From positions 1,364,001-1,428,000 of the forward strand of contig CM022374.1 of the NCBI GenBank assembly GCA_011800155.1: a DNA stretch of 64,000 nucleotides. Reading direction: 5' to 3'. The notes below the pieces were generated by a model that searched no databases, was not told the origin of the DNA, and saw only the letters and a list, made by a program, of their open reading frames with translations. Each line of letters begins with the position of its first letter. Position 1 is the stretch's first letter. This DNA is from Flammulina velutipes (taxonomy: Eukaryota > Basidiomycota > Agaricomycetes > Agaricales > Physalacriaceae). The position numbers and the translations under genes were made by a program. Below, piece after piece: positions 54,972 through 64,000 of this stretch.

Positions 54972-57291
54972 TTAGAGAACAAAACTTCCATCAGGCCCTC
55001 TTATCTGTGAAACTAATTCCTTCGCCACTAACTCTTGGGCCGAGAAGTCATCGTCAGAGGGAGTCGGGGAGGTGATGTTGCCGGGGACGACCCCCCGTGC
55101 CCTATTCAACATATCGCGTAACCTCTTCTCACCCTGCCTCTCCACCTCAAGCAAAACCTCTTTAGACAGCGACGCGGGAGGTATCCACGGATAGTAGTAA
55201 TCATGCGCGCCTGGCAATGAAAAAGTGATATTCTGTTTCACGTTCAAAGCCTTGGCCAGCATCCAACAAAAAGGACACGCCTTTTTGTTGACGCCTAGCT
55301 CGATGGGAACACAGTTGGCCTGTAATGAATTGAGCAAGATAAATGACGAGATATGAATTTAGCTATACCTCATCAAGATCATCTTCATCTTCATCTTCAT
55401 CATCGCCGTCGCTGGAAGGAGCTTGTGATGTGCGAGTCTGTACTCATGATATCAGCAAAACCAACACAAGAATGAAAACATATCCCACATTTCTGTCATG
55501 GGTTTGCATGCATTGCGCTGCATCGTCGGCCATTATACCAGCCTCACAGTGGCATGTCCCCGATAGGGAGTGGGCGGTCTTCAACAGCTTCAGTAGCGTT
55601 TTCTTTATAGAGGCCAACCGAGGGAAGCGCTTGACCCAATGTTTTAACGCATCCTCCATGGGCATAGTCTGTTTGTCGAGTTCGCGGCGAGGAAGATCCA
55701 AAATATCATACCGGAGCGGAAGTTCGGTTTTTGCGAAGCGCGAAGTGGCCAGGGCGCGAGCAGAAGTGGTCCAAACAGTAAGGCCATCGACGGCACGTAA
55801 GAATGCGAGACAATCGGGGAGAGAAGCTTTGAGTTCTTCTGCCCTCTTTTTCTTGTTGCCGCCCGACGCAACTCGCTCCTCGACTACCCAGGCTTCATCA
55901 TCTTCAATCGTCACATCCTCATCGGCCAGGAGTTCATCTATCTCTTCCCCTTTCGAACCTATAACAGTCGAGGCGGCAGTACGGCGACGCTCTCGGAGGC
56001 CGCGTAGAACGGCATCTAGACTCGGTACTGTCCAGAGTCTAACAGGGATCAAGGTCAAAAACAGATGGACGAAGGCGCTGAGGGCGGTAGCCCGTCGGAC
56101 AGTGTACGGTGAATGGGAATCGTGCACGTTCAGAAGTGACTGCTGGAATCTATCCACCAAATTGATGAGAGCGCGAAGCCATAGATGGACGTTCCCTTTG
56201 TTGAAAGCGAACGTTGTGAGATTATCTGCTGTCGTAGATTTTCGTCCTTCAAGACCCGACCCGGAGAAAAAGATCTGCGCGTTCTCGATGTCGACATCTA
56301 TTGCCGTAGGTTGCACCGTCTCGTCGTTTGTTGGAAGCCATCCTGTTAGCTCGGACCTAAGATACTTTTTTCTGACGATACCACAGCGTTCAGATATCTC
56401 GGCAGCACATTGCGAGATTGCGAAATGCATGGCTGCGGTGGGGTAACCATTTTGCCCGGCTGATCGCAAAACCAGGAAGAATAAACGAGCAAATCCGTGA
56501 AACTCGTAGCTGGATGCAGGATGAAAGCTAGAACAAGTACTATAAACAATATTCGGTTATTGGTGGCCTGCGAAATGGACTTACACAACAGAATCGTCTT
56601 CTGTGCTGGCGTATTTGGACGGCGATCGGTCGACTCGTCCTTGCAGATGTATATCTTCGTCTCGCTCTTTTTCTAACGGTTTGGAGTTGCGAGTTGGGTC
56701 TTCATCCAGCAGCGTCATCGCGACGGAGTTTGACGGTGCAAAAGAGGGGATGTCGTGCAAATCAGATGACGATAAAGTTGTGGTTTTCGACGACGACGAC
56801 GAGCTAATTACGCCGTTAAAGAAACATCGCAAAAATGAATACATACATACTGGGTGTTCAAGGAAACATCGTGGTTCTCTGAAGACAGATCAGATGGCCC
56901 AGTGGATGGCGATACGTGCGGAGTATTGCTTGGAGATGAAGGGCTAGAAGCGTGTCAGCTATGAAGCTACACATATAGAGTTGAAGATATACATACTCGC
57001 CCGAACTATGCGAGCATGTACTCCAGCATTCGTGAGAGGACCCGCAGTGACGGCGATTGTACGAGCCTTTTCCTCATCCGTTCCGCGTGTTAACAAGATT
57101 GCAATCCTGTTGAGTACCTTGCTCAACGACGAGTCACTGGTGGTTTGCATTGAGTCCATGCTCGGGGCGTCTTTGATTCTGAAGGTGCTGTACTGGAAAC
57201 GGGAGAGCAAGACGGAGAGTACATAAACACGGATGGATATTTTTTGTAGCTCTGCATCTTCGGACGAGCTTGGATGTGGCGATGAATCCAT
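54972..57291 (-). CDS. Putative OTT_1508-like deaminase-fold protein
   Basis: Exons run from 57291: SEDAELQKISIRVYVLSVLL, RIAILLTRGTDEEKARTIAV with TAGPLTNAGVHARIVRAS, a Ser-rich linker (about 56950-56600), then SYEFHGFARLFFLVLRSAGQ (about 56530). The long exon 55444-56505 contains LRALINLVDRFQQSLLNVHD, FVHLFLTLIPVRLWTVPSLD, PDCLAFLRAVDGLTVWTTSA and GTCHCEAGIMADDAAQC. The HCE motif (55543-55553) fits the H-x-E deaminase ligand. The last exon has CVPIELGVNKKACPFCWMLA (CxxC, about 55281-55267) and ends GPDGSFVL at 54972. An H/CxE site plus CxxC after KK is the zinc signature of the OTT_1508-like deaminase family, common in mushrooms. Substrate unknown. Exon joins in the linker are approximate. 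Confidence 0.62.
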
Positions 57292-57371
57292 GAATTAGCT
57301 GGGGCGATGGTTAAGTACCGGATGATCCTGTCATTGGCTTAGTCATCTCAGCTTATTTTGGACTGCACCTG

Positions 57372-57690
57372 ACAGGCGCACCGCCACTCCACATCTTCCG
57401 CGAAGGCATATTAGCCATCGCCCCGCTCGTCAAAACAAGGAAGATGCTAACATCTGCGCTGAAGCACACATTGTCTGCGTTGGCCAATCAATTACCAGCC
57501 CTTCCTCGTCGCTCGTTTGAGGCTTGGGAATGACGCGAAAGTGAACGTGGTCAATAAGCTACCCAGAACATTTAGACACGTCGCGCACTTTGATATCCCT
57601 CCTTACCCGGCCGTTGTTCTGCAGGATGTTGTAATTCTCTGCGCCTTGCGCGTTGGCAATCTTCTTGGCGATGGGCATCGCGTCAAATTC
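57372..57690. pseudogene. Chimeric pseudogene: uS7m fragment joined to HIT-gene fragment
   Basis: Bases 57372-57472 copy the middle of the uS7m gene (51354-51455: CATCTTCCGCGAAGGCATAT shared). Bases 57475-57685 copy the antisense side of the HIT gene and its 3' region (51826-52050: GCCCTTCCTCGTCGCTCG, GTTGTAATTCTCTGCGCCTT). About 370 bp between the two parts in the source are deleted at the junction near 57473, and there are scattered substitutions and a 12-bp deletion. It cannot code for either protein. It is a decayed segmental duplicate of the 51.3-52.1 kb region. Confidence 0.85.
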
Positions 57691-57699
57691 GCGTACATT

Positions 57700-58610
57700 T
57701 CCTTATTGTGTATCGACATCAAGGCCGGCAACTTGCTGCTCTCACTTGAGGAGCAACAAAAAGCGATCTCGGACTGGCTACGGGAGAATCCCTCGGAAAC
57801 CTATCACCGCGCCACGAACCTTCGTTATGGCCCGATCCTATCATCACAGCCAGGTCGGAACCACTACCACCGTTTAATCTCACCTCTCCAGAAACATTGT
57901 CAGTCATCGTGTCCGACTACGGCTCTGGTTTGTGCTTTTGTCAATCTACTTGTTAGCTGACATTCACCCTTTACTGGCAGCCATTCCGGTTACCAAGATT
58001 ACTCCAGATTTAATCGCGATGCCGACTATCCTACGTGCTCCAGAAATTATCTTGGGCCATCCTTGGGGGTTCCCTGTCGATGTTTGGTCTGTTTGCTGCT
58101 TGGTGGGGAATTCAAAGCCTTTTGTGACGCCACATCACTAACTCCAGTCATCGTCAGGCGCTAGAACTCATCACGGTGGACACCATCTTCAACATCGATC
58201 GCACCGCCGATACGACGCACACCGACGTGCACCTCGCTCGTATCGCTAAGCTATTAGGACCTTTCCCGCCTCAATTCCTCGAAGTGTACACTCGACGTGC
58301 AGAGCATTTCAACCCAAGCGGTTAGTGGTTCTTGACACTGACAGAGGGTAAAACATACTGATTGCTTGACATAGGTCATCTTCTTCATCCGCCGCGTTTG
58401 CCTAGCGCCCGGGGCTCGTTGACTGAGCGCCTCGCCCGTGCTGGTCTTTCTAACCCAGAGCTTGTGCAAGCTAGTGACTTCATACACCGGGCCCTGCAGG
58501 TAGATCCTGGTAGATCCAGCTTCGCGCGCGACAACAGAGCTTTTGGAAGATGCCTGGCTGCACGGGTCACTATCAGCGTATATTACGATCAGCAGAACCT
58601 CCATCTGTAT
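57700..58610 (+). pseudogene. Frameshifted SRPK-like kinase C-lobe remnant
   Basis: Begins at the catalytic loop (CIDIKAGNLLLSLEEQQKAI, where families have HTDIK), then SDWLRENPSETYHRATNLRY. At about 57830 one base is missing, so the reading shifts to DPIITARSEPLPPFNLTSPE with TLSVIVSDYGSG (DYG in the DFG position). After an intron come AIPVTKITPDLIAMPTILRA, PEIILGHPWGFPVDVWSV, TDVHLARIAKLLGPFPPQFL and ERLARAGLSNPELVQASDFI. There is no N-lobe, Gly loop or VAIK Lys upstream; that region is the uS7m/HIT chimera. Best read as a truncated, frameshifted SR-protein-kinase-like gene. Confidence 0.65.
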
Positions 58611-59218
58611 GACTCCATGATTGCCTGTATACTATTATACATTGGCAGATAGTGATTCGAAATGAGTCGATTATCAAGTATCACGGCGATGGAATGCTGC
58701 CGGCTAGTGGTAGTTCAAGAAGTTTGATATCCGGTCCCTTTAAGATATACGACAACAACCAGGAGCAGCGAATATTAGATGTAGATAGTCGCGGACGTGG
58801 AAAAGATAGCGGCGGCAGCAGACAAAAGCAAAACAAAGAGTAATCCGTTTGTACCAGCAGACTGTAAGTACGTCGAGGCAAACGGTAAAGAACGAAACGT
58901 GCCGCAGAAAGCGTGTAAGTAAATGAGGCCGGCCCGATTCCACCGACTCGCATATACGTCAAACTTCAACAGAGAGAAGATCACATCGACGGAGTCTCAC
59001 ACAGCCGATCCGGAGAACAGCAGTTCTGTCACTGTTTGCTTCTTCATCTCAAGCTGCCTCGAGTCTTCTTATTATTCGACATGCCGAGCTGTATCTTGAT
59101 CTCTGACATGATGGCATCCCATCTCACACACTCAATTATTATATATACCCACAAGTCCAGCGCTGAGGAATGTCATTGCTTCCTATTTACTTTCCAACAA
59201 CAACCGACTAGAGTGAAC

Positions 59219-61160
59219 AATGGTCGTCGCTGCCACCATCCACAATACGTGTGTTGCTCCTGGATCTCGTGTTTCTGTCGACGTCGTTCTGACGGGCCTT
59301 TCTTAGACTTGGGGTTCTGTACATTATGATCGTACTTACAGCAATGTAAGCGTTTGATTCATCCGTACACAGTTATCATTGACGCGTTGCCAGCTTGTAC
59401 GGAAGTGAGTACTACGTTAGAGATGCGAGAAAATGGCACTTATGGTCACCAAGTCGGATGTATTCAAGGTGCCGTCGTCTAATATCGAACGAAAGTCGAA
59501 GACCAATATTCTACAGCTTGGTATTACTATCAAAAACATAGTGAACGCGACTACCTGGCTATCAAGGCTCTGGTAAGCTATCCTACCTAGTATAAGTCAT
59601 CCCCGGACTATGACTCAGGCACCTCCATCTCAGGTCGTTTTCGTCTTGGCTTGCGATACCATCCAGCAGGGGATGATTTGCGGTGAGTAGCCGCGTTTGC
59701 CACAGGACCGCATGGATACTCAAGCATACGGTGCAGCCGCCGTGTACAAGTACGCCGTGACCAGTATGTGACTCGGACATGTGTACCATCTCCAACTTGC
59801 AGGCTTTGCATTGACGTTGCATTGTTATAGACCACGGCGACCCCTTTGCCATGGCTCGAATGGAGAGGTGTGAATCATCTCCAACCAATGCCTGCATCTG
59901 ACCTTGCCACAGCACCATTATCATAGAACTTTATTTTGGTGCCGCAATCACATTCACAGTTCAGCAGTGAGTGTTAAAAAAGGAAAATGGCACTGAAGGA
60001 GCTTCTATAGTTTCTACTGCTGGCGAATTTGGCAATGTATGATATCCCTCTGGTTATCGTCATGGCAGCTTGCTCACGGTGCAAACAGATAGTCATAGCT
60101 GGTTACTCTCGGGTTTCGTGGTACGTCTCCACTCTTATCGACCAATTTTCTATCTCACATGTACATAGTCCGCAGGCTCGTTTGTATCTCTGGGTTGGTT
60201 CCCCGTCATTCTACTGCATGAGACCCAATGGCTGATTCCGCGTCCACGATGCAGTTCTTTCATATGGTATGAATATTTTCTCCACTAATTTGATTTGATT
60301 TATTGAAGCAATGTATGCAGTATTCGCCACAACAACGTACGAATATTTACTGCCATGCGCCACACATCGACCAATCAAGTGTCTAGACTCCACTATATGT
60401 CACTCGGAGAGCTAGTGCAGCAATCAGTGATAAATTTCTCATTCCTTTCAGCCATTTGTCTCATGAACTTGATAGACACTCACCACAGCAAGCATCATAT
60501 TACATGCTGTGACTGATGTTGCTATTACCACTGGAATGATCTACTACCTCCAGCGATCGAAGACAGAATCACTCAAGCAGACTCGTATCATTTTGGACCG
60601 TCTTGTGGCTATCTATATACATCGGTTACACCTAACACATCTGACATTCAACAACAGATTATGTTCACCTTCAACACGAACATTCCAACTACTATCTGCG
60701 CAATGGCTGTTGCCATTACGGCCAGTATTTTCTCTGCTTTACCTGGCCCGTCGTGTTTGACATATGGTTATAGCTCAATATGTTACCAAACACGTTCGTT
60801 TACATGTCTTTCTATGTTGCCAGTGAGTCCGCTTCAGATTCATTCAAGACCAGTTCACCAACAGTTCTGTAGTGAACCGCCGTATGTCATCCACTCACAC
60901 CTTTGGGACCTAACCGATATTCCCACAGTCTACACAAACTCACTCCTTGTTACCCTCAATTCCCGTGGCTACATTCGAAAGGGAACAAACGTGAACAATT
61001 CTTCCGGCGGTACTATAGATATGGAGTTTCTCGTCCGATCCGGAAACACCACGGTAAGCCGGTATCTATATGTCTGTTTGTCGTGGAAACTGAAGTGGCG
61101 CAGTGTGAACAAGAACCGATTTCCATCCATGTTGTCCAAACCACAGTGAGCGTCTTCTGA
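59219..61160 (+). CDS. DUF6534-type multi-span membrane protein
   Basis: Exon pieces follow the mushroom DUF6534 pattern: VAATIHNTCVAPG near 59222, WYYYQKHSERDYLAIKAL (59523), VVFVLACDTIQQGMIC, VYKYAVT joined to HGDPFAMARMER, STIIIELYFGAAITFTVQQ (about 59910), VTDVAITTGMIYYLQRSKTE (about 60510), IMFTFNTNIPTTICAMAVAI, VYTNSLLVTLNSRGYIRKG and a tail ending QTTVSVF at 61160. About seven membrane segments are expected. The first exon has an early stop in the plain reading, so its splice is unresolved and the 5' end may be damaged. The rest looks intact. Members are very numerous in Agaricomycetes and functionally uncharacterised. Confidence 0.55.
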
Positions 61161-61429
61161 GATTATATGGCTCGTACATGGCTCAACGAATCGTCTACTC
61201 AGGATGTCGGCGCCGATAACAGAAGACCCCCAGCGAAAGCGATGTCGATATGAAAGCATTAGGGAAGCTTTTGCACGCTGACAAATGAGCCCCGAAAAAG
61301 GTAGTATAAGAAAGGACATGTTTCTTCCCTTCTTCCGAGGGGGGGATACAGAGGGATACGGTGGAATGTCATAACAATACTAGTAACACTACCTGAACAT
61401 GACAGATAGTGAGAATCAACTATTGGGAA

Positions 61430-62330
61430 CCTTTTGCGAGATGGCGAAAAGCATGGCTGCGACGGGGCGGCGATTTTGCCCGGCTGATCGCAAAACCAGG
61501 AAGAATAAACGAGCAAATACGTGAAACTTATAGTAGGATGCAGGATGAAAGCTAGAACAAGTATTATGAACGATATTCGATTATTGGTGGCCTGTGAAAT
61601 GGACTTACACAACAGAATCTTCTTCTGTGCTGGCGTATTTGGACAGCGATCGGTCGACTCATCCTTGCAGATGTATATCTTCGTCCTGAGCTTGTAAGCG
61701 TTTGGAGTTGCGAGTCAGATGAATAGTTGGGTCTTCATCCAGCTGCGTCGTCGCGACGGAGTCTGACGGTGCAGGGGAGGGGATGTCATGCAAATCAGAT
61801 GACGATGTAATGGTTTTCGACGTCGAAGAGCTAATGACGCCGTTAGAGAGACGTCGTAAGAATGAATACATGCGTACTGGGTGTTCAAGGAAACATCGTG
61901 GTCCTCTGAAGACAGATCGGAGGGCCCAGTTTGCGAAGTGGATGGCGATACGTATGGAGTATCGCTTGGAGATGGAGGGCTAGAAGCGTGTTAGTTATGA
62001 AGCCACACATGTATAGTTGAAGATCTACATACTCGCCCGAACTATGCGAGCATGTATTCCAGCACTCGTGAGAGGACCCGCAGTAACGGCGATTGTACGA
62101 GCCTTTTCCTCATCCGTTCCGCGTGTCAACAAGATTGCAATCCTGTTAAGCGCCTTGCCCAACGACGACGAGCCGCTGGTGTTTTGCATTGAGTCCGTGC
62201 TCGGGGCGTCTTCATCCCGCGATGCACTGAACTGAAGACGAGAGAGAAGCACGGAAAGTACGTATATACGGAGGGCTATTTTGTGTTGGCCTGCAGCATC
62301 GGACGAGACTGAATGTGGCGTTAAATCCAT
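61430..62330 (-). pseudogene. N-terminal fragment copy of the deaminase-like gene
   Basis: Matches the 5' part of 54972-57291: VYVLSVLLSRLQFSASRDED, RIAILLTRGTDEEKARTIAV and TAGPLTSAGIHARIVRAS near 62100, the Ser-rich linker (NGVISSSTSKTITSSSDLHD at about 61840) and FARLFFLVLRSAGQN (about 61500). It then diverges after MLFAISQKVPNS and meets a stop at about 61430. The zinc-binding domain is absent, so it cannot have the deaminase function. A start codon and 5' half are intact, so a short truncated protein could still be made. Confidence 0.75.
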
Positions 62331-62483
62331 AAATCAATGATGGTGGGCGAGTCGAAAGGAGCAGATCGCCAGCTTAGTCATCTCAGCTTGTTGATAATCC
62401 GAGCAGAAAAGTCAACGGAAAAAGCATGTAGTTGAACATTGGAATACCTAGGCCTTAGGACCATATCGAGGAGACATCATCTA

Positions 62484-64000
62484 CTACGCTTTCGCCTTTC
62501 TCTTCTTCGGTGCTGCCTTGTCCGTCACAGCCTTTGGCCTATATCTCAATACGAATTTGCCCGACTTCAAAAAGGCATTTACACCGCGACCGAGCTAGAC
62601 GAGGAGTCAATAAGAGCTAATCAACTAACCAAAAGATCCAGAACTAACCTGGAGATACGAATTGTGCCATTTCCCAGTGAGGATCGAGACTTGTGTGAAG
62701 ACCTCCAAGGTGAGTAGTTTGCTGAACAGCTGCTCTATGAGGTCGATAGCGAGATGGCTTCCAGCGCCAAAGAAAGATTGATTGGTACATGCCAGCTTGT
62801 TGTTTACCGCTTTTCCTCGGAAGAGGCTCCGCGCTTGGTCTACGGTGAGGTTTTGGGGTGACAAGGTCCGCACCAAGTCGATGGCCGCCCTCGATTCCTT
62901 GGTCATGTCCTGCTCAACCATGTATCCAGTGTTCGCACAATTGTCGCATCCATTTCTGCACTTCGAGGGATCAAATTTCTCGCCAAAGAATTGGAGCAGG
63001 TGGACCCGCCGGCAGTTGGTGTCGTCTTGTGCGTACTGCATCACCAGCCGGGCGTCTTGCACCTGTCGCTCCTCATCTTCTCGGGGGGAGTTTTTCTCTT
63101 TGCAACCTTTTCTGATCATCTGTTCGGCGTTGTGGAAGTCGTTATAGGCGTAGTCTGCTGGGAATCAACGTGCTGGTCGAGATCGGAATGTAGTCACTCA
63201 CAAAATATACAGTCAGCAGGTAATCCATCCCGTCCTGCGCGTCCTGTTTGTTGATAATAGCTGCAAAATGTCAGTATCGCGTCTTATTTTCACGGGATCT
63301 AGTAGACGTACCCATCCAAGCTGGTCGGGAGGTCATGATGTATCACAAAGCGCACTGATAACTAAGTAAAGAACACATCGATTGTACAAGCAGTCTCACC
63401 ATTTGGCTTATCGATACCCATTCCAAAGGCGATCTAATACCCGTGTAAGCCAACATTTCGACATGAAGATTCAGTCAGCTCACAGTTGCCACAATTATCA
63501 AGCACTGTCCATTTTGCCATTCCGTTTGGACGCGTTCTTTATCAGCTTGTTCCATCCCGGCATGGAAGTGTTTCGCGCTGAGTCCCTTGGCTCGCAGCTT
63601 CGCAGCAACCCTCTCGCATTTGTCGCGGGACAGACAATAGAGCACACCTGTCTGGTTTGGATGCTCCTTCTGAATGTATTTGACGATATCATCAACGACT
63701 CCGGTTCTCTTGGGAAGGATGCGATAGTTCAGGTTTGGACGGTTGAAGGATTGGATGAAGAAGGCGCAGTCCTTGAGCTGCAAGCGTTGCATAATATCAT
63801 CGACCATCATATTGTTGGCTGTAGCAGTCAGCGCCATGATGGGCACCTTCGGATAATCATCCCGCAGGGCACCTAGACATTGGTACTGAAACAAAAATTA
63901 GCAGAGATCGAGTACAAAACGAAGTTGACTGACGGCTTCTCTGAAATTCTTGCCCCAGGTAGAAATGCAATGCGCCTCGTCGATGACGAAGCGAGCCAAT
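62484..64000 (-). CDS. RecQ-family DNA helicase, 5' part beyond window
   Basis: The visible part begins at the right edge with LARFVIDEAHCISTWGKNFR (DEAH, motif II, then the aromatic-rich loop region), then after an intron YQCLGALRDDYPKVPIMALT with ATAN (motif III), FFIQSFNRPNLNYRI, TGVLYCLSRDKCERVAAKL, LSAKHFHAGMEQADKERVQ and GQCLIIVAT with AFGMGIDKPN in the next exon (motif V). FVIHHDLPTSLDG and YYQQTGRAGRDGLPADCIL (motif VI) follow. The RQC region has CRRVHLLQFFGEKFDPSKCR with NGCDNCAN (four Cys zinc site). It ends GRGVNAFLKSGKFVLRYRPK and a Lys/Ala tail with the stop at 62484. RecQ helicases unwind recombination and fork intermediates. QWGHDFR of most RecQ reads TWGKNFR here. No HRDC domain follows, so it is shorter than Sgs1/BLM at the C-terminus. 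Confidence 0.88.

Noticed and set aside
55343..56446. 367-residue plus ORF
   Set aside because: Antisense to the long exon of the deaminase-like gene, which has conserved motifs and paralogous fragments on the minus strand.

Overview
The window looks like nuclear DNA from a mushroom-forming basidiomycete (Agaricomycetes). The genes are split by very short (about 45-65 nt) GT-AG introns. There is an intron-containing nuclear tRNA gene, a PAS/GATA WC-2-like photoreceptor partner, and several protein families I know mainly from Agaricomycetes: a DUF6534-type membrane protein, a kinase-like family with an FWRH start, a basidiomycete trypsin-like protease and a HMUDK_hel-like DNA-modification protein. 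No bacterial operons, CRISPR arrays, phage or plasmid functions were seen. Exon borders were read by eye from splice consensus and protein continuity, so spans are firmer than individual internal exons.

Layout. 0-7.3 kb: an edge-truncated HMUDK_hel/aGPT-Pplase-like gene and a SAC3/GANP mRNA-export scaffold gene, both on the minus strand. 7.3-10.9 kb: mostly gene-free, with a 505-bp hAT-type MITE (8-bp target duplication) nested inside one arm of a 1-kb imperfect inverted repeat, then a GATCG-rich block in front of the WC-2-like gene (10.9-12.6 kb). 13-15.5 kb: a tandem repeat, tRNA-Pro(CGG) with an intron, and a small unknown gene. 15.7-24.4 kb (plus): trypsin-like protease, short-chain dehydrogenase, Wss1-type DNA-protein-crosslink protease, small unknown gene, monocarboxylate-type MFS transporter. 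24.5-26.8 kb (minus): PRMT5 arginine methyltransferase. 26.8-28.2 kb: gene-free, with a TA-flanked MITE. 28.2-34.1 kb: a very long acidic, exon-repetitive protein ending in a CaaX box.

34.4-38.2 kb (minus): two near-identical kinase-like genes flanking an unrelated unknown gene. 38.6-40.3 kb: a repeat protein. 40.6-43.5 kb (minus): cytoplasmic tyrosyl-tRNA synthetase and a secreted protein with an Ala/Glu/Gln coiled tail. 45.1-49.1 kb: ENA-type cation-pumping P-type ATPase. 49.5-54.1 kb: a compact housekeeping block (HDEL-tagged ER DnaJ, mitochondrial uS7, HINT-like HIT protein, 2OG-Fe(II) oxygenase) arranged as two divergent pairs with promoters of about 110 bp. 54.4-62.3 kb: a rearranged region around a putative OTT_1508-like deaminase gene, with C-terminal and N-terminal fragment copies, a chimeric uS7m/HIT pseudogene copied from 6 kb away, a frameshifted SRPK-like kinase remnant and a DUF6534-type membrane protein. 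62.5-64 kb (minus): a RecQ helicase running off the right edge.

Most genes act independently, as is usual in fungi. Themes are nucleic-acid maintenance (Wss1, RecQ, HMUDK_hel-like, deaminase-like), gene expression (SAC3, PRMT5, TyrRS, uS7m, tRNA-Pro, WC-2-like) and membrane transport (MFS, ENA ATPase). The most novel-looking items are the CaaX-ended exon-repeat protein, the deaminase-like gene with its broken copies, the HMUDK_hel-like gene, and the GATCG cluster that may mark light autoregulation.
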